This document shows, in pieces, positions 21,712-29,304 of a stretch of DNA of 29,755 bases. A program made the position numbers and the translations under genes. Position 1 is the first letter of the stretch. Every line of letters starts with the position of its first letter. Source of the DNA: GCA-002784865 sp035646815 (lineage in GTDB: Bacteria; Patescibacteriota; Microgenomatia; Levybacterales; UBA12049); contig DASRON010000002.1 of NCBI GenBank assembly GCA_035646815.1, positions 1 to 29,755 on the forward strand. The letters run 5' to 3'. The notes beneath the pieces are model-generated. The model did no database searches. It had not been told where the DNA came from and saw nothing but the letters and a program-made list of their open reading frames with translations.

Positions 21712-23901
21712 TTAATTTAATTGAGACATAGTAAGACTAGACATAAGGTATGAAACAAGAGATTCTCCTCCTTGATTTAAGTTAACGCGATCCGGATGTA
21801 AGCCATCATGGCAACCACCATTTTTATAGTCATAAAGACTTTTTTTAAGACTATTATTTCCCAAAAACCAACTAAAGCATTTCCTTGCTAATCTTTTGTA
21901 CCGTTCATTATTAGTATAGTGATATGCACTAGCAAGAGCAAGAATCATTGATGCTGGATCTTCTGGCTGTTGATCATGACTGCTTCTTTTTTCATTATTT
22001 TCATACCAGTCTGAATGACCAATTGGCATATATGTTTTAGAAAAAGTTTTGCTAATTAAAAAGTCTAGAGAATGAAAACCCTGCGTTTTATACTCATTAT
22101 TTTTAAGAATATTTCCTGCTATTAGTAAACTTTCTGATAATAAAGCATTATTATAATTAAGATTACTTTCAAACCATTTCCATGACTTTATTGAATTATC
22201 AGACAGTGCATTAAGTAAAGAATCAGCATAATTTTTCATGAGAGATAATAATTCACTCTTTTTTTCAGGGAGAATTGGTAAAACAAGAGCAAAAGATTTA
22301 ATAGCAAAAGCCATGGCACGTAAGTGAGTTAATTTTGTTTTTCTATTTAATTTTAAAATAAACATTGATTTCGCTTGATTTCTAATATTTTGAGAAATTG
22401 CTTGATTAATCATAACTTCACTTAATGCCCATAGTGTTCGTGTTTGCGCATCTTGTAAGTCTTCTTTATTATTTTGTGGAGTAGGGAGTTTGTCTTTAAA
22501 TCCAATATAGTTTATAAAAGAACCGTTTGTTAGCTGACATTTTTTAATAAAAGATAAATAAAGTTTTATTAAGGAATCTAATTTTTTTGTATGTTTTTGT
22601 TTTATTAACCAGCTGCAAGTAATAAGTGCTCTTGCATTATCATCAAGGGCATATCCGAAATCTTTATTTGGTGTAGAAAGAGATGCAAACTGAAATAATC
22701 CAAAATTATCAGTCATATTATAAAGATGATCTAGTTTTATTTTTGGTATAACAAGTTTTGTAAGATGCTTTGAGTATTCCTTAGCAACATTGCTCCATAA
22801 CATAGAACGTGTCATTTCATAGGCATTTAGATGCATTTGCCTTAATCTTTTTTTATCACTAAGTAAATCTAAAATCGCTTCTGAAAATGCAGGAGGATTT
22901 TTTATAGGAACAAGTCTCCCAGTTTCAAGAGTAATAATTTCCTTTGCTTGAGCAAATTCAGTGCTAATAGTAGCAAGTCCTGTGCCTAGGGCATATGAGA
23001 GGGTGCCACTGACAGTCTGATTTGGATTAATTGAAGTTGCAATATAAATATCAGTTGCTTTTAAAAATTCCAATATATCGGGAAGACTAAAATACTGATC
23101 ATAAAACTTTACATGTTTTTCTAAATTTAATTTTTTTATTAATTCTTCTAATTCCAAGCGGTATTTTTCCCCTTCAGCTCTTCTAATAACTGGATGTGTT
23201 TCACCTAAAATAAGATACAAAACTTCAGGATATTTTTTAATGACTTTAGGTAGGGCTCGTATAGCATATTCTATTCCTTTTCCTCGACTTAATAATCCAA
23301 AAGTACTTAATACGATACGATTTTTAAGCTCAAGTTTAGACTTAAGTGCTTTTGAATAAGAAAAATCAGAAGGATGAATTCCATGAGGAATAATAAATAT
23401 TTTTTTAATAGACTTAGGATAAAGACTTTCTATGATATTTTTTGATTTTTGTGTTAAAACTACAATACTATCTGCAAATGTTATAATTTTTTCAGTTACT
23501 GATTTCATTTTAAAACTAGGATTAGGAAGGGTGGTGTGAAGTGTTACAATCATTGGTTTTTTGCATTTTTCCATGAAAAAAAGAAGCATTTCTCCTTCTA
23601 ACCCTCCAAAAATACCATATTCATGTTGAATGATGACTCCTGATATATATCCATCATTGTTAATTGCTTCTGCAAGTTTAATAAATTCTTCTTTATTGTT
23701 TTGATCAATTCTCCATTTAACTTCTTTTGGGTATTTATATGTATCCAGAGGTGATAGATTTAGTGCTGCAATTCTACAGTCTACAAAGGGTTCTAATAAC
23801 TTTTGACTATATATAAGTAAATCTTGAGTAAACGTTGCTATGCCACATTCTCGTGGAGGATAAGTGCCAATAAAAATAATTGTTGGTTTAGATTTAGCGA
23901 T
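21712..23901 (-). CDS. GT4 glycosyltransferase fused to glycosidase-like domain, noncanonical start
   Basis: About 729 residues. The N-terminal part is a GT-B glycosyltransferase: IIFIGTYPPRECGIATFT opens it, followed by VIIQHEYGIFGG, STFGLLSRGKGIEYAIRALP and INPNQTVSGTLSYALGTG near the donor site. The C-terminal 340 residues (from about FGLFQFASLSTPNKDFGYAL, with DDNARAL, QDAQTRTLWALSEV and SSHDQQPEDPASMI) look like an alpha/alpha-barrel domain found fused to such enzymes. The first ATG in frame (23589) would delete the conserved opening; the frame is open to TAA 23913-23911 with no ATG, GTG or TTG before it. ATC 23901, eight bases after a minus-strand TATAAT (23915-23910), fits the family N terminus best. 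A sequence error is possible. Confidence 0.75.
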   Translation of the reverse strand: MAKSKPTIIFIGTYPPRECGIATFTQDLLIYSQKLLEPFVDCRIAALNLSPLDTYKYPKEVKWRIDQNNKEEFIKLAEAINNDGYISGVIIQHEYGIFGGLEGEMLLFFMEKCKKPMIVTLHTTLPNPSFKMKSVTEKIITFADSIVVLTQKSKNIIESLYPKSIKKIFIIPHGIHPSDFSYSKALKSKLELKNRIVLSTFGLLSRGKGIEYAIRALPKVIKKYPEVLYLILGETHPVIRRAEGEKYRLELEELIKKLNLEKHVKFYDQYFSLPDILEFLKATDIYIATSINPNQTVSGTLSYALGTGLATISTEFAQAKEIITLETGRLVPIKNPPAFSEAILDLLSDKKRLRQMHLNAYEMTRSMLWSNVAKEYSKHLTKLVIPKIKLDHLYNMTDNFGLFQFASLSTPNKDFGYALDDNARALITCSWLIKQKHTKKLDSLIKLYLSFIKKCQLTNGSFINYIGFKDKLPTPQNNKEDLQDAQTRTLWALSEVMINQAISQNIRNQAKSMFILKLNRKTKLTHLRAMAFAIKSFALVLPILPEKKSELLSLMKNYADSLLNALSDNSIKSWKWFESNLNYNNALLSESLLIAGNILKNNEYKTQGFHSLDFLISKTFSKTYMPIGHSDWYENNEKRSSHDQQPEDPASMILALASAYHYTNNERYKRLARKCFSWFLGNNSLKKSLYDYKNGGCHDGLHPDRVNLNQGGESLVSYLMSSLTMSQLN

Positions 23902-24041
23902 AAGTATACATTATACACTTTTTTTCTCTTTTTAGCTTCAGCGATGTGTAAAACATATTTATTTTTCTTCAATTATTTTTTGGATGCTTAGAAATTATTT
24001 GGTTTAATCTGCCTCTTCTGGTAGTATTCAAGCCAGTTTAT

Positions 24042-24668
24042 ATGAAAGAGATCGCTTCACAAACAGGACAACAGCTGCATACGAGAAGAGAATTTTTGTT
24101 AAAAACCACAGGGCTCTTGGTATATGGGACTGGTGAGTTTATGGAAAATTACCCAGGGCCAACTTGGCGTGATCTTGACATAGTAAGAGATATCAAAATG
24201 AATGCATTTCCTATATATGATCCTTATTCGTTTTTTGTCGAAGGGAGACGGTTAAGATGGAAACATAGATCCGGAAATACTATCCCTAAAATAAACCAAG
24301 CATTCTCAGAGGGCGCAACTGTGCTTGACATAGATATAACCCACATTAAGGGGAAAAATTTAGTATTTCATGGACTTTCTCATGAAATAAACTTAGGAGA
24401 GCACAAGGTTACCCTAGGAATAGATTTTGGAGGACTTACTATTAATCATCCTTCATTTGAAGAAATAATTAAACATATTAATTCTCTTAACACTAAAGAA
24501 AATCCACTAGGAGTTTCCATTCAGTTAAAACATGGGAAATTCGAAGAAAAAACTTTAGAAAACATATTGAATATTTTAGATAAATATAAGATTCCCGCTT
24601 ACTTTTTACCAGACATCCACCGCGGCAAATTAGAAAAGGCAATTGAAAAAAGGGTAGAGTCTCTTTAA
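24042..24668 (+). CDS. GDPD-like phosphodiesterase-fold protein with Tat-like signal
   Basis: A 208-residue protein. TRREFLLKTTGLL (14-26) resembles a twin-arginine signal. The body weakly follows the PLC-like/GDPD barrel: H75-R76 (KHRSGNT), DID at 96-98 where the family has ExD, H110 (VFHG) and QLK at 161-163 where the family has ExK. It is shorter than usual (about 240-250 without signal), ending soon after PAYFLPDIHRG. The two Glu replacements make catalysis doubtful. It stands alone after the divergent glycosyltransferase and before a decayed region, with an extended -10 (TGG-TAGTAT, 24022-24027) upstream. I hold the family assignment loosely. Confidence 0.5.
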   Translation: MKEIASQTGQQLHTRREFLLKTTGLLVYGTGEFMENYPGPTWRDLDIVRDIKMNAFPIYDPYSFFVEGRRLRWKHRSGNTIPKINQAFSEGATVLDIDITHIKGKNLVFHGLSHEINLGEHKVTLGIDFGGLTINHPSFEEIIKHINSLNTKENPLGVSIQLKHGKFEEKTLENILNILDKYKIPAYFLPDIHRGKLEKAIEKRVESL

Positions 24669-24843
24669 TAAAATGTTCTTTTGTACAATTTTTGTTTAAA
24701 ATAAAATTTAATTTAATCAGGACGTAAGCTAAACATTCGGCTTTAATAAAATAGAATTAACAATTTTCATGCCTTTGACAATGGAAACAGTCAAGTCACA
24801 GCTTAGCATTCAATTTCATTTGAGCTCAAGATAAAGCTTCTAA

Positions 24844-24969
24844 GACCTCGGAAAGAAAGAATATGACATCCATCTTTTCAATGTAGTTCCAGCACTAAAA
24901 AATGCTGCAGATATTATAGTTAAATCAGTTAATGATGATGGTATGGCTGATTATCTTCGCTCATTGTGA
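24844..24969 (+). pseudogene. Remnant of HAD-family phosphatase C terminus
   Basis: In the gap 24669-25010 (342 bases without an intact gene) one frame encodes EYDIHLFNV, then VPALKNAADIIVKSVNDDG and MADYLRSL, ending at TGA 24967-24969. This resembles the end of Cof-type HAD phosphatases, where GDxxNDIxMF is followed by NAxxxLKxxADxVTxSNxEDGV and a final helix. A stop lies just upstream (24841-24843), and the VAMGNA segment is deleted. The rest of the gap (24669-24840) shows only short broken frames. Confidence 0.5.
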
Positions 24970-24976
24970 TAAAATC

Positions 24977-25010
24977 TTGAAAGCTTTAATTAATTTGTTA
25001 TAATCTCATC
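24977..25010 (+). promoter_or_regulatory. ychF promoter, leaderless type
   Basis: TTGAAA (24977-24982), 16-base spacer, extended perfect -10 TGT-TATAAT (hexamer 24999-25004), then exactly six bases to the ATG at 25011. It is the clearest leaderless promoter in the window. Confidence 0.75.
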
Positions 25011-26078
25011 ATGAATTTATCTATTGGAATTGTTGGTCTTCCTAATGTTGGAAAATCTACACTATTTAATGCGCTTTTAAAAAAGCAAACTGCGTTTGTT
25101 GCAAATTATCCTTTTGCAACAATAGAGCCAAACATAGGAATAATTCCTGTTCCAGACAGTAGACTGTTAAAACTTTCTGAAATTGAAAAAGAAGAATATA
25201 AAATGACAAACCTACCTCCAATTGTTCCTGCAACAGTTAAATTTGTAGATATTGCAGGTCTTGTTAAAGGAGCAGCAGAGGGGGAGGGTTTAGGAAATAA
25301 ATTCTTATCACATATAAGAGAGGTGGATGCAATTTTTCAAGTTGCAAGATATTTTAAAGATACAAACGTACATCATGTAGAAGGTACTCCAAATCCAGAA
25401 AACGATCTTCAAATAATAAATATGGAACTTATTTTTGCAGATCTTCAAACTTTAGAAAAACAAATAGGGCCAAAAAAAATCGCTACAAAAGAAGAGTTAG
25501 TAAGATGGGAAGGAATAAAGAAACTTAAAGAAGGATTAAATAAAGGCATGCTTGCAAAAGAGATTAAATTGCTAGATGAAGAAAAAATACAAATAAAAGA
25601 ACTTCAGCTTTTAACTTTAAAACCAATGGTTGTTATAGCAAACGTAGATGAAGAGGACTTAGGAAAAAATTATGGAGATAATGCAATTGCAATTTCTGCA
25701 AAAATAGAATCTGAACTTTCTCAGCTTACAGAAGAAGAACAAAAAGATTATTTATCTGAGTTAGGTTTAAAAGAATCAGGACTTGAGCGAATAATTAAAA
25801 AAGGATATGAGCTTTTAAATTTGATTTCGTTTCTTACAGCTGGAGAAAAAGAAGTAAGAGCATGGACAATAAAAAAAGGAACAGATGCGGTCAATGCAGC
25901 AGGTACAATTCATACTGACTTTATGAAGAAATTTATAAAAGCAGAAGTTGTATCTTTTGAAGATTTTATAGAAAATAACGGATGGAAAAAAGCAAGAGAG
26001 TTAGGAAAAACTCGTTTTGAAGGGAAGACATATATTGTAAAAGATGGAGATGTTATTGAGTTTAAGATTGGATCCTAA
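25011..26078 (+). CDS. ychF: Redox-regulated ATPase YchF (Obg-like)
   Basis: Universal ribosome-associated P-loop protein. G1 is GLPNVGKST (9-17), G3 is DIAGLVKGAAEGEGLGNKFL (80-99), and the G4 site reads NVDEED instead of NKxD, which is the reason the family prefers ATP over GTP. A helical insertion follows the Walker region, and a C-terminal TGS domain ends the protein (KEVRAWTIKKGTDAVNAAG, YIVKDGDVIEFK). The 355 residues are standard. It is a single-gene unit with a strong leaderless promoter. Confidence 0.97.
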   Translation: MNLSIGIVGLPNVGKSTLFNALLKKQTAFVANYPFATIEPNIGIIPVPDSRLLKLSEIEKEEYKMTNLPPIVPATVKFVDIAGLVKGAAEGEGLGNKFLSHIREVDAIFQVARYFKDTNVHHVEGTPNPENDLQIINMELIFADLQTLEKQIGPKKIATKEELVRWEGIKKLKEGLNKGMLAKEIKLLDEEKIQIKELQLLTLKPMVVIANVDEEDLGKNYGDNAIAISAKIESELSQLTEEEQKDYLSELGLKESGLERIIKKGYELLNLISFLTAGEKEVRAWTIKKGTDAVNAAGTIHTDFMKKFIKAEVVSFEDFIENNGWKKARELGKTRFEGKTYIVKDGDVIEFKIGS

Positions 26079-26108
26079 ATTTATCCTTAATTTTTCCTAA
26101 AGCAGCTC

Positions 26109-26144
26109 TTGCAATTTTCACTTTTTAAAGGTAAAATTAATGAC
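26109..26144 (+). promoter_or_regulatory. rpsF-ssb-rpsR promoter, leaderless type
   Basis: TTGCAA (26109-26114), 17-base spacer, TAAAAT (26132-26137), then seven bases to the rpsF ATG at 26145. Confidence 0.65.
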
Positions 26145-26471
26145 ATGCGAAATTATCAGTTAGTATTAGTTTTAAGATCATCCTTATCAGAATCTCAAAG
26201 AAAAAAAACATCTGAAACAATTAAAAATTGGTTAAAAGATGCTAAGTTTACTAAAGAAGAAGAAATAGGACAAAAAGCACTTGCATACACAATTAAAAAA
26301 GAGACTGCAGGTTTTTATCTAAATTATTTTTTAGAAACAGAAGTTATTCCTTCAGATTTTGAAAAAAAGTTATATAATCAGGATGAAGTTTTAAGACACC
26401 TTTTAATAAGAGCAAAAAAAATTGCTAAGAAGAAAGAAGAAGAGAAAAAAGTAAAAACAAAAAAGAATTAG
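26145..26471 (+). CDS. rpsF: 30S ribosomal protein S6 (bS6)
   Basis: Binds S18 on the 30S platform. MRNYQLVLVLRSSLSE opens the ferredoxin-like fold in the standard way, and the end of the core reads DEVLRHLLIRAKK before a Lys/Glu tail. Length from ATG 26145 is 108 residues. A longer reading from TTG 26109 would start inside the promoter and is rejected. The ssb gene follows after two bases, keeping the conserved rpsF-ssb-rpsR order. Confidence 0.95.
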   Translation: MRNYQLVLVLRSSLSESQRKKTSETIKNWLKDAKFTKEEEIGQKALAYTIKKETAGFYLNYFLETEVIPSDFEKKLYNQDEVLRHLLIRAKKIAKKKEEEKKVKTKKN

Positions 26472-26473
26472 AT

Positions 26474-26944
26474 ATGGCACGTAGTTTAAATAGAGCTCAA
26501 TTAATAGGAAATTTAACAAGAGATCCAGAGTTAAGGTATACTCCAAGTGGAGCAGCCGTTTGCTCTTTTAGCATTGCTACCAATAGAGCATGGACCACTG
26601 ATACTGGAGAAAAACATGATGAAGCAGAATTTCATAAAATTGTTGCTTGGAATAAGCTTGCAGAGCTTTGTAGTCAATTTTTAACAAAAGGAAGAAAAGT
26701 ATTTTTGGAGGGAAGAATCTCAACCAGAAGTTACAATGCTCAAGACGGTACTGCAAAATCAATTACAGAAATTGTTATCTCAGATATGATCTTACTTGAT
26801 TCAAGAAAACAAGAGCCTAGCAAAGATATGAATCAGGAAGAAGAAAAGGAAGTAAAAGAGGTAAAAGAAATTAAAAAAGTTTCTAAAAAAGATGTTAAAA
26901 AGGAAGACGAAGAGCAAATTGCTCCAGATGATATTCCATTTTAA
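26474..26944 (+). CDS. ssb: Single-stranded DNA-binding protein
   Basis: OB-fold protein for replication and repair. The opening RAQLIGNLTRDPELRYTPSG and SFSIATNRAW, then FHKIVAWNKLAELCSQFLTKGRKVFLEGRI, are textbook SSB. A Lys/Glu-rich linker with repeated KEVKE units (about 117-145) leads to the acidic tip DDIPF (152-156) that recruits partner proteins. Length 156. Confidence 0.97.
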   Translation: MARSLNRAQLIGNLTRDPELRYTPSGAAVCSFSIATNRAWTTDTGEKHDEAEFHKIVAWNKLAELCSQFLTKGRKVFLEGRISTRSYNAQDGTAKSITEIVISDMILLDSRKQEPSKDMNQEEEKEVKEVKEIKKVSKKDVKKEDEEQIAPDDIPF

Positions 26945-26960
26945 GTTTTAGAAAATAAAT

Positions 26961-27215
26961 ATGGCAAAACCAAAAAATACAAAATCAAGAAAAAGAATGC
27001 AAAAAAATGTGGCACCAAAACAGTGCTTTTTTTGTGCAGAAAAAAAAGAAACGGACTTTATAGACACAATGGTTCTTAAAAGATTTATAACAGAAAGAGG
27101 AAAAATTGTGCCAAGATCAAGAAACGGACTTTGTGCAAAGCATCAAAGAAATCTATCTACTTCAGTAAAATACGCAAGACATTTAGCTCTGTTCTCATTT
27201 GTGGCAAAAATTTAA
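26961..27215 (+). CDS. rpsR: 30S ribosomal protein S18 (bS18), zinc form
   Basis: Partner of S6 on the 30S platform. The family core FIDTMVLKRFITERGKIVPR and KYARHLALFSF is clear. C22, C25, C58 and H61 form a zinc-binding set (C-x2-C, C-x2-H), so this is a C+ type S18 that needs zinc. It has 84 residues with a basic N terminus. The next gene starts two bases after its stop. Confidence 0.95.
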   Translation: MAKPKNTKSRKRMQKNVAPKQCFFCAEKKETDFIDTMVLKRFITERGKIVPRSRNGLCAKHQRNLSTSVKYARHLALFSFVAKI

Positions 27216-27217
27216 CA

Positions 27218-27964
27218 ATGTTTTCTCTGCCTATATCTCTTCCTGATGGATACTCATTAAAAACTTCAAAAGATGCTGTTGTAAAAATAGGAGACATACT
27301 TGCAGAAAAGATAGTTGTAAAAAACGTTATTGTTCCACTTGCAGAAAAGTTTGATATTGATCCCAAAAATGTAATTAGCATTTTAAAAAAAGGACCTGGA
27401 GATAAAATTGAAAAAGGAGATATCTTAGCAGAAAAAAAAGGAATAATTAAAGTAAAAAGAGCGATTAGTCAATTTGAAGGAACTGTTTTAAAACTCGAAG
27501 AGGACACAGGAAATCTACTTATTAAGTCTCAATTAAAAGATGAAGTGGTGCAATTGAAATCTCCTGTTGATGGAAGGATAAATTTTTGCGATAATGGTAA
27601 GGTTGTAATTGAAACTGAAAAGAAAACATTCTCTACCGTAAAGAGTTTTGGAAAAGACACAAAAGGAGAATTAGTTTTTTTAGGTAAAGAAAAGATTGAG
27701 CTTGAAGATATAGATAAAAAAATTGCTAAAAAAGTAATCCTTGCAAAATCATTTGACAGATCAGCTCTTTCAAAGGCATTTGGACTTGGATCATTAGCTG
27801 CAATAGGCAATACTATCCTAGATGAAGATATTGAGCATTTTAAAAATAGAGAAATAGAAGCATTAATGGTTGAGGTAGATGATAAGTCTTTTGAAGAACT
27901 TACAAAAGCAAATGGAAAAGAAGTTTATCTAGACGCAGTGAACAAAATAATAGTTATTTTATGA
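27218..27964 (+). CDS. Unknown protein with barrel-sandwich (biotinyl/lipoyl-like) segments
   Basis: A 248-residue protein not recognised by name. Two short segments look like barrel-sandwich hybrids: KKGPGDKIEKGDILAEKKG (57-75) followed by FEGTVLKLEEDTGNLLIKS (86-104), and SPVDGRINFCDNGKVVIET (115-133). No lysine for biotin or lipoate attachment in an MKM-type motif is seen. The C-terminal half has a Gly/Ala-rich LSKAFGLGSLAAIGNTIL stretch and acidic strands. ATG 27218 follows the rpsR stop by two bases; a longer start at TTG 27131 would lie inside rpsR and is rejected. The gene ends in an ATGA overlap with ctpA, so both are coupled. Confidence 0.75.
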   Translation: MFSLPISLPDGYSLKTSKDAVVKIGDILAEKIVVKNVIVPLAEKFDIDPKNVISILKKGPGDKIEKGDILAEKKGIIKVKRAISQFEGTVLKLEEDTGNLLIKSQLKDEVVQLKSPVDGRINFCDNGKVVIETEKKTFSTVKSFGKDTKGELVFLGKEKIELEDIDKKIAKKVILAKSFDRSALSKAFGLGSLAAIGNTILDEDIEHFKNREIEALMVEVDDKSFEELTKANGKEVYLDAVNKIIVIL

Positions 27965-29226
27965 AAAATAGAGTAAAAGTAATTCAAGTAGGAATACTAG
28001 TTTTAGTAGCTTTTTTTATAGGTTATTTTTTTGGGATAAATAAAATAAACTACGATTGGAAAAATTATAAACCACAGATTAAGATAGCAAGTAAAGAGCC
28101 TCCTTCAGGAATTTCAAATGTAGATTTTTCTCCTTTTTGGACAGTTTGGCAAAAAATAGAGGAAGATTATTACGATAAGACAAAAATTGATCCACAAAAA
28201 ATGTTAAACGGTGCAATAGCTGGTGCTCTTCAAAGCCTTGATGATCCATTTACAGTTTATCTTCCACCTGTTCAAAACGATAGCTTTAAACAAGGGCTTG
28301 CAGGACAGTTTTCAGGAATTGGAGCAGAGCTTATGTCTGACAAGGGCAACATTATCGTGATGTCTCCTTTGAGTGAAACTCCTGCTGAAAGAGCTGGTAT
28401 TAAAGCAGGAGATGTAATTGTAAAAGTAGACGGAAAATCAATTATCGGATGGAGTATCACACAAGCGGTTGAGAATATAAGAGGAGAGAAGGGAACAGAA
28501 GTTATCTTAACTGTTATTCATAAAGATACAAATAATAAACAAGTTGATATTAAAATAATAAGAGACATAATTACAGTTAAAAGTGTAGAAGGTTATATTA
28601 AGAAAGTAGGAGATATTGAAAATATTAAGGTTTCTGATGATAAGAAAAACTTAAAAGTTACATATATTAGACTTTCACAGTTTGGTGATAATACAAATAA
28701 AGATTGGACAGATTTGATTATTAGACTTGCGGGACAAATAAGAACAGATAAAGATGTTAAAGGAGTAATTCTTGATTTACGAAATAATCCAGGCGGATAT
28801 TTAACAGATGCAGTCTTTATAGCTTCAGAGTTTTTAAACCAGGGGAAACCAGTAGTTATAGAAGATGATGTAATAAATAAGAAAACTCTTTCTGCAAACA
28901 GAAATGGGCAGTTAACAAATATTCCCTTGGTAATTTTAATAAATAGAGGAAGTGCATCAGCAAGTGAAATTGTTGCAGGAGCATTAAGAGATAATAAAAA
29001 AACTAAACTTATTGGAGAAACATCTTTTGGAAAAGGAACAATACAACAAGCAGAAGATTTAGGTAAGGGTGCAGGTATTCATGTAACAATTGCAAAATGG
29101 CTTACTCCAGATAGCATTTGGGTTAATGGAGAAGGGTTAAAACCAGACATCGAGGTTAAACTTGATCCCAAAAATCCAACTCATGATACACAACTTGAAA
29201 AAGCAGTTGAGGAACTGTTGAAATAA
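27961..29226 (+). CDS. ctpA: C-terminal processing peptidase (S41 family)
   Basis: Extracytoplasmic serine protease with a Ser-Lys dyad. One membrane helix at about 9-25 anchors it. A PDZ domain lies at about 112-200 (SGIGAELMSDKGNIIVMSPL, AGIKAGDVIVKVDGKS), then the S41 core. The catalytic serine is S333 (GSASASE, 330-336) and the lysine is K358 (FGKGTIQQ), 25 residues apart as in known CtpA enzymes. NNPGGYLTDA upstream of the serine is conserved. It has 421 residues. The start overlaps the upstream stop by four bases. It may process wall or envelope proteins. Confidence 0.95.
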   Translation: MKNRVKVIQVGILVLVAFFIGYFFGINKINYDWKNYKPQIKIASKEPPSGISNVDFSPFWTVWQKIEEDYYDKTKIDPQKMLNGAIAGALQSLDDPFTVYLPPVQNDSFKQGLAGQFSGIGAELMSDKGNIIVMSPLSETPAERAGIKAGDVIVKVDGKSIIGWSITQAVENIRGEKGTEVILTVIHKDTNNKQVDIKIIRDIITVKSVEGYIKKVGDIENIKVSDDKKNLKVTYIRLSQFGDNTNKDWTDLIIRLAGQIRTDKDVKGVILDLRNNPGGYLTDAVFIASEFLNQGKPVVIEDDVINKKTLSANRNGQLTNIPLVILINRGSASASEIVAGALRDNKKTKLIGETSFGKGTIQQAEDLGKGAGIHVTIAKWLTPDSIWVNGEGLKPDIEVKLDPKNPTHDTQLEKAVEELLK

Positions 29227-29291
29227 GCTTACTAGACGATTGTTTTAAAGAATAAATTTTTCCGCAACTTTATCCCAATTAAGCTTTATAG

Positions 29292-29304
29292 TATACTTAC
29301 AGTT
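29292..29304 (+). promoter_or_regulatory. murB promoter, leaderless type
   Basis: TATACT (29292-29297), then seven bases to the murB ATG at 29305. The -35 region is weak. Confidence 0.5.

Noticed and set aside
27131..27217. Longer start for the gene at 27218
   Set aside because: It would overlap rpsR by about 85 bases in another frame; ATG 27218 directly after rpsR is the natural start.
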